Shown piece after piece: positions 8,328 to 11,952 of a stretch of DNA of 11,952 nucleotides. Each line of letters begins with the position of its first letter. Position 1 is the first letter of the stretch. The stretch lies in contig JAHXIM010000006.1 of assembly GCA_025655635.1 (NCBI GenBank), forward strand, positions 1 to 11,952, given 5' to 3'. The notes below the pieces were generated by a model. That model saw nothing but the letters and a program-made list of their open reading frames with translations, had not been told where the DNA came from and did not search any database. The translations under genes were made by a program, and so were the position numbers. The DNA is from a gamma proteobacterium symbiont of Lucinoma myriamae. GTDB lineage: Bacteria > Pseudomonadota > Gammaproteobacteria > GRL18.

Positions 8328-8425
8328 AGGCGAAAAGAGTGGCTAAATATTCAGTAAACGGATGGAAGCTGATTTACACTAGTGCTTATATGATGCTTTT
8401 TCAATGGCTCTAATATAATTAACAC

Positions 8426-8438
8426 TTGTTTTTAACAA
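8426..8438. promoter_or_regulatory. Dyad 1 (WTGTTWTTAACAW type), possible operator
   Basis: TTGTT-TTT-AACAA is an inverted repeat with five-base arms. It begins seven bases after a TATAAT box (8414-8419), so it would cover the start point of any transcript from that box. It shares the core GTT-WTT-AAC with the dyad at 8528-8540; the two centres are 102 bases apart. An alternative wider pairing, CTTGTT...AACAAG (8425-8442), is also possible. Operator function is inferred only from position and resemblance. Confidence 0.3.
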
Positions 8439-8504
8439 CAAGCGATAAAAGAAACACATGTAATGTAACTCATTGTTACTCTTCCGACCCTGTTAAAGTG
8501 CGTC

Positions 8505-8534
8505 TGGACATTTATATTTTACAGCTCATGTTAT
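8505..8534 (+). promoter_or_regulatory. Candidate promoter of the DUF349-DUF853 operon
   Basis: TGGACA (8505-8510, five of six to TTGACA) is followed after 18 bases by TGTTAT (8529-8534, four of six to TATAAT). Initiation would fall near 8541, giving a short leader of about 26 bases that ends in TAGGTAA before the ATG at 8568. The -10 box lies inside the dyad at 8526-8542, so a protein bound there would block it. Confidence 0.35.
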
Positions 8535-8542
8535 TAACATGA
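8526..8542. promoter_or_regulatory. Dyad 2, 17-bp inverted repeat over a candidate -10
   Basis: TCATGTTA-T-TAACATGA has two perfect eight-base arms around a single central T, 25 bases before the DUF349 start codon. Its core ATGTTATTAACAT matches the pattern of the dyad at 8426-8438 (WTGTTWTTAACAW). Perfect arms at this position over a promoter-like -10 suggest a repressor operator. A hairpin in the mRNA leader is the alternative, although a one-base loop makes it less stable. Confidence 0.4.
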
Positions 8543-8567
8543 TGCATGACAATTTAGGTAACTAATT

Positions 8568-11510
8568 ATGGTTTTCAACAAACTATTCAAACCACTGATC
8601 AATACGTTCACCAAAGACAAATTACACAGCCGAAACCCGGATGTTCGTAAAAAAGCAGTGCAGAATATACCGGTCAGCGATCAAGACACCTTGAATGATA
8701 TTGCAATGAATGATCCTGAAGAATCCATTCGTGCTATCGCTGCAAACAAGCTTCATGATCTTGATATGCTGCAGACTATAATAATGAAAGGGACTAATGA
8801 AGTTGTTAAACAAGCTGCACAGAACCGCCTTTTTCAATTACTTTCTGGTCTTAAACATCCTATTCCAGACTATGATGTTCGAGAAAAGATGATACGTGGC
8901 AGTCGTAATTCAGCATTACTGGAATTTGTAGCAGAAAATGCTGATGAAGCATCTCTTCGAGAACTGAGTATAAAAAAAATCAGTCGTGATCCACTTCTCG
9001 GCAATATTGCTCTAAATGATAAAAACGCACAGATCAGACAACTTGCAGCTCAACAAATCGCTAAACGTTCCACTCTGGAACGGGTCGCAAAAAATTCTCG
9101 TCGTAAAGACAAGCGTGTTTACAAAATCATTAAAAACAAACTGGATCGCATCATCGAAGATGAAGAACGTCCAGCACTACTATCTAAAGAAGTGGTTGAT
9201 ATTTGTAACAAACTTGAAAAACTTCACAAACGAAATCTGTTACTTCAAGAAAAGACCACATTTGAAAATTATGTCGCTCGCTGGAGTGAGATCCAGAACT
9301 TTGCAGATCCCGAAGTTACGCAAAGATATCATTCAATTTGTTCAGGCATCATCAATAGTATGGATGAATTGGAACTGGCGCAACAAAAAGAGCATGAAGC
9401 TATTTTAAATCTTGATAGATTACTGAATAATTTATCAAATGCAGTGGATGACCTTCTTAATATTAAAGATAGCAATGAATCTGAACGGGATTTCATAGAG
9501 AGTAGAAAGAAAATAATTGATAATCTCACTCAGGAATGGGATGTTATTATAAAAACAATCCTGCATGATGATATAACAATGTCATACAATTCAAAATTTC
9601 AGGCAATTCTTGATCTCGCTGACACAAAGACCGACACATCACAAAAAACCAGCACCAATAGCTTAGAAATAATTACACGTCTAATCGATCAAGCAGAAAG
9701 TATGCTGAATAAATCCGGTTTTATTTTAGAAAAAACAATTTCAGTTTTACAAAACAAATTTAATCAACAACTGGATAGCAATACCATTTCAACTGCTGAT
9801 ATTGAACAGCATAAAAACAAGTTTCAGGCAGTGATCCATAAATTAAATGAACAATTACACATTCAACAAAATCATGCACAGGATCTCAAAAACAAACTCA
9901 ATAAGAGTACTGAAACAATAAAAGATTTGCTTACAGACGGGCATATTTCAGAAGCAGAAAAATTATTACACGATGAACTTAAACTCATCGAAAAATCAGT
10001 TGTTATTTCAAACATTGAGAAACAAAATTATCAAAATGAACTTAAGCAGATACAATCTCAATTAGGTGACTTATCTTCATGGCGTAATTGGGCACATGAT
10101 AACGAACGTGAAAATCTGGTGTTAAAAGCACAACAACTTGTTGAGCAGGCTAAAAATTCAAAGACACTGGATAAAGACTATCCTGATATTACATTTGCAG
10201 TAAAAGAATTACGCCGGCAATGGAAAAAAATGCGCAGTCATACACAAGAAAATTTATGGCAGCAATTTAACACTGCCTGTAATCTTGCCTATGAGCAATG
10301 CACACCCTTTATCGATAAACAGACCGCTTTTCGCCATGACAATCTTAAAGCAAAGCAAACACTTTGTCAGCAGTTAGAAGATTATATAAAAAGTATGAAC
10401 TGGCCTACAGCTGACAACGATGAGAACGATCATTCAATTGACTGGATTCAAGTCGATAAAATCACCAAACAGGCTCGCAAAGAATGGTCAGCCATTGGTT
10501 TTGTCGAACGAAAAGACCACAAATCTATCAATAATCGTTTTGATAAAAGCATTGATATCATTCGCAATGAATTAAAAAAAATCTGGCAAATTAATCAGGA
10601 TCAATTTTATAATCTTATTATTAAAGTCGAAGCACTACACGAAATAATTGATGAAGACATTTCCGGGGCTATTAATAAAGCCAAAGATTATCAAAAACAA
10701 TGGAAAAAAATAGGTCCTGTTTCATCTTATCAACGAAACAAATTATGGAAAAAATTCCGTAAAGCATGTGACACTATCTTTGATAAGCGACAGGAAAATA
10801 TCGAACAAAAAAACAGTCTCAATACTGAAAAGCTCAGGGAGAAGGAAGCAGTTTGTGAAAACCTTGAAGCTCTCAATCAACAGCCACTCAGTTTAACAGA
10901 TCTTGAAAATGCTTATAACGATATTAAAACACTTTGGCAAGATCTCGAATCACAGGCAAAATCATTAAGTCAGGATGTTTCCAAACGTTATGCTATAGCC
11001 TTAGAAACTTACAAAGAAAAAGTTCAGGGGCTGATAAATGAGCAACAAAAACTAAAATTTGAATTACTCTTTAGTAAAGCTGACTTATGTACTCAGGTAG
11101 AGCTCTCAAATGAAATGAATGATGAAACAATAAAAAACTTTAAGGAGCAGTGGTCAACCTTAGAACAAAACCCGGTTAATGGGGCACAACTTAAACAACG
11201 TTTCAATAATGCACTTGAGTTAATTACTGCAGATAAAAGCTCATTGATAGAAAAAGAGCTTGAGAGTAAATATAACTTTTGTCTTAAATATGAGATATTA
11301 CTAGGTAGGGATTCACCGCAGGAATACCAGCAAGCTCGAATGGAAAAACAGGTTGAATTACTCAATTCAAATCTTGGAAAAAATAGTAGTCAGGATTCAT
11401 CAAATGGTAATACATCAAATTATGAACTGCAAAGCCAATGGTATGAGTTCAGTAATTATTCACAAGATAATGATCTGCAGCAACGTTTTATGAATTTAAT
11501 AACTGACTAA
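8568..11510 (+). CDS. HEAT-like repeat / coiled-coil / DUF349 repeat protein
   Basis: A 980-residue cytoplasmic protein with no signal peptide or membrane segment. Residues ~20-200 form HEAT-like helical pairs (for example SRNPDVRKKAVQNI at 21-34 and NDKNAQIRQLAAQQIAKRS at 150-168). Residues ~200-500 are highly charged helix, probably coiled coil, with heptad-like stretches around 365-500. The C-terminal half carries DUF349 units with the pattern W-K-x-[IM]-G...LWxxFxxAC. They centre at about 547-581 (RRQWKKMRSHTQ), 636-671 (ARKEWSAIG), and 707-740 (YQKQWKKIGPVSSYQRNKLW, the best copy). Degenerate copies lie at 783-816, 857-885 and 953-976. Linkers repeat a K-x-x-L/V-C-x-x-LE motif (597-604, 759-767). 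The end QARMEKQVELLNSNLG is typical of long proteobacterial DUF349 proteins. Their function is not established. TAGG nine bases upstream supports the ATG. A DUF853 ATPase gene follows after 31 bp, probably in the same operon. Confidence 0.88.
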   Translation: MVFNKLFKPLINTFTKDKLHSRNPDVRKKAVQNIPVSDQDTLNDIAMNDPEESIRAIAANKLHDLDMLQTIIMKGTNEVVKQAAQNRLFQLLSGLKHPIPDYDVREKMIRGSRNSALLEFVAENADEASLRELSIKKISRDPLLGNIALNDKNAQIRQLAAQQIAKRSTLERVAKNSRRKDKRVYKIIKNKLDRIIEDEERPALLSKEVVDICNKLEKLHKRNLLLQEKTTFENYVARWSEIQNFADPEVTQRYHSICSGIINSMDELELAQQKEHEAILNLDRLLNNLSNAVDDLLNIKDSNESERDFIESRKKIIDNLTQEWDVIIKTILHDDITMSYNSKFQAILDLADTKTDTSQKTSTNSLEIITRLIDQAESMLNKSGFILEKTISVLQNKFNQQLDSNTISTADIEQHKNKFQAVIHKLNEQLHIQQNHAQDLKNKLNKSTETIKDLLTDGHISEAEKLLHDELKLIEKSVVISNIEKQNYQNELKQIQSQLGDLSSWRNWAHDNERENLVLKAQQLVEQAKNSKTLDKDYPDITFAVKELRRQWKKMRSHTQENLWQQFNTACNLAYEQCTPFIDKQTAFRHDNLKAKQTLCQQLEDYIKSMNWPTADNDENDHSIDWIQVDKITKQARKEWSAIGFVERKDHKSINNRFDKSIDIIRNELKKIWQINQDQFYNLIIKVEALHEIIDEDISGAINKAKDYQKQWKKIGPVSSYQRNKLWKKFRKACDTIFDKRQENIEQKNSLNTEKLREKEAVCENLEALNQQPLSLTDLENAYNDIKTLWQDLESQAKSLSQDVSKRYAIALETYKEKVQGLINEQQKLKFELLFSKADLCTQVELSNEMNDETIKNFKEQWSTLEQNPVNGAQLKQRFNNALELITADKSSLIEKELESKYNFCLKYEILLGRDSPQEYQQARMEKQVELLNSNLGKNSSQDSSNGNTSNYELQSQWYEFSNYSQDNDLQQRFMNLITD

Positions 11511-11521
11511 TTTATTTATTA

Positions 11522-11533
11522 TCCTTGCAAGGA
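11522..11533. promoter_or_regulatory. Palindrome containing the Shine-Dalgarno of the ATPase gene
   Basis: TCCTTGCAAGGA is a perfect 12-bp palindrome in the 31-base gap between the two genes. Its right half supplies AAGGA (11529-11533), the ribosome-binding site eight bases before the ATG at 11542. The left half TCCT is complementary to AGGA and could mask it in a small hairpin with a TGCA loop. Translating ribosomes would end 11 bases upstream at 11510, close enough to disturb such a fold, so coupling is possible. The Shine-Dalgarno itself is secure; the masking role is inference. Confidence 0.4.
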
Positions 11534-11541
11534 ATGACAAC

Positions 11542-11952
11542 ATGAGTATTAATTTTTTAATTGGCGGCAATGATAAAACACAGGTCAATTTTTCTGCTAA
11601 AACCGCTAATCGTCACGGAATGATTGCTGGTGCAACCGGTACAGGTAAAACAGTCACACTGCAAATATTAGCGGAAAATTTTTCCAAAATCGGTGTGCCG
11701 GTTTTTCTTGCTGATATTAAGGGTGACTTATCGGGGCTTGCCGCAAGTGGAGCGATGAATGAAAAAATTCAATCCCGAATTGATACTATAAAAATTGAAA
11801 ACTATTCCAACCATGCTAATCCCAGTCTGTTCTGGGATCTCTATGCCGAAAATGGCCACCCTGTTCATCCTAAAAAACGCAGTAGCCCATGCAACGACAT
11901 AATATCCAGCACCAAACTTCTCATAATTGAACTGTTTTTCTCTAGGCTGGAG
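11542..11952 (+). CDS. HerA/FtsK-like P-loop ATPase, DUF853 (YjgR) family, partial
   Basis: The first 137 codons of a DUF853 (helicase HerA-like C-terminal) ATPase lie here; the gene runs off the window. The family is about 500 residues, is related to HerA/FtsK motor ATPases and includes E. coli YjgR. Its cellular role is not settled. Visible landmarks are LIGGNDKTQVNFS, ANRHGMIAG, the Walker A GATGTGKT (30-37, K36), GVPVFLADIKGDLSGL (51-66), and NPSLFWDLYAENGHPV (93-108). Each closely matches the family. The Walker B and later parts would lie beyond the window. The start is supported by AAGGA eight bases upstream. After H109 (from 11869) the translation PKKRSSPCNDIISS no longer follows the expected R-T-T-[LV]-S-E-M-G-P-L-L-L pattern. 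The open frame may therefore be a frameshift, an insertion or an assembly join. The gene is probably co-transcribed with the preceding DUF349 gene. Confidence 0.88.
   Translation, partial: MSINFLIGGNDKTQVNFSAKTANRHGMIAGATGTGKTVTLQILAENFSKIGVPVFLADIKGDLSGLAASGAMNEKIQSRIDTIKIENYSNHANPSLFWDLYAENGHPVHPKKRSSPCNDIISSTKLLIIELFFSRLE

Larger units (their letters stand above)
8261..8567. other. Intergenic region between valS and the DUF349 gene
   Basis: This 307-bp stretch has no convincing gene. The longest candidate is a 24-codon GTG frame at 8339 with no proper ribosome site. From left to right it holds a perfect 16-bp palindrome (8274-8289) and a weak terminator-like hairpin with a T run, AAGC...GCTTTTT (8309-8327). 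Next come an isolated TATAAT (8414-8419) with no matching -35 and a dyad at 8426-8438. It ends with a second promoter-like pair (8505-8534) overlapped by a longer dyad (8526-8542). The layout fits valS termination in the left third and promoter control of the next gene in the right half. Confidence 0.55.

Noticed and set aside
8339..8413. A 24-codon GTG frame (VAKYSVNGWKLIY...) in the valS-DUF349 gap
   Set aside because: It is too short, the start has no properly spaced Shine-Dalgarno, and there is no other coding sign.

Overview
The window is chromosomal DNA from an AT-rich gammaproteobacterium. The evidence is the housekeeping block lptF <-> pepA-holC-valS, in which a lipopolysaccharide-export permease is divergent from leucyl aminopeptidase, DNA polymerase III chi and valyl-tRNA synthetase. 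This synteny is typical of Gammaproteobacteria such as Pseudomonas and the enterics. ValS, HolC and LptF are also of the E. coli type. I cannot name the genus. I see no rRNA, tRNA, CRISPR array or complete insertion sequence.

Left part (1-3020): a plus-strand RDD membrane protein (150-752) converges on a minus-strand cluster read in the order lptF (3020-1899), a secreted Sel1-repeat protein (1845-1384) and a YqiA-type esterase (1334-762). The esterase reading frame is interrupted by one in-frame TAA but is otherwise intact. lptG, the usual partner directly after lptF, is not in the window.

Middle part (3285-8260): pepA, holC and valS lie on the plus strand. pepA and holC are 18 bp apart and probably co-transcribed. 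valS is separated by 212 bp that contain a good TATAAT box, so it probably has its own promoter.

Right part (8261-11952): a 307-bp gap holds several dyad sequences. It is followed by a 980-residue protein with HEAT-like repeats at the N-terminus, a long helical middle and several DUF349 units at the C-terminus. Thirty-one bases later a HerA/FtsK-type P-loop ATPase of the DUF853 (YjgR) family begins and runs off the end. These two genes form the least understood unit here. Their shared transcript, two related dyads (WTGTTWTTAACAW) upstream and a palindrome over the second gene's Shine-Dalgarno make it the best candidate for an undescribed system. The last ~84 bases of the ATPase frame stop resembling the family, which suggests a frameshift, an insertion or an assembly join near the window edge.
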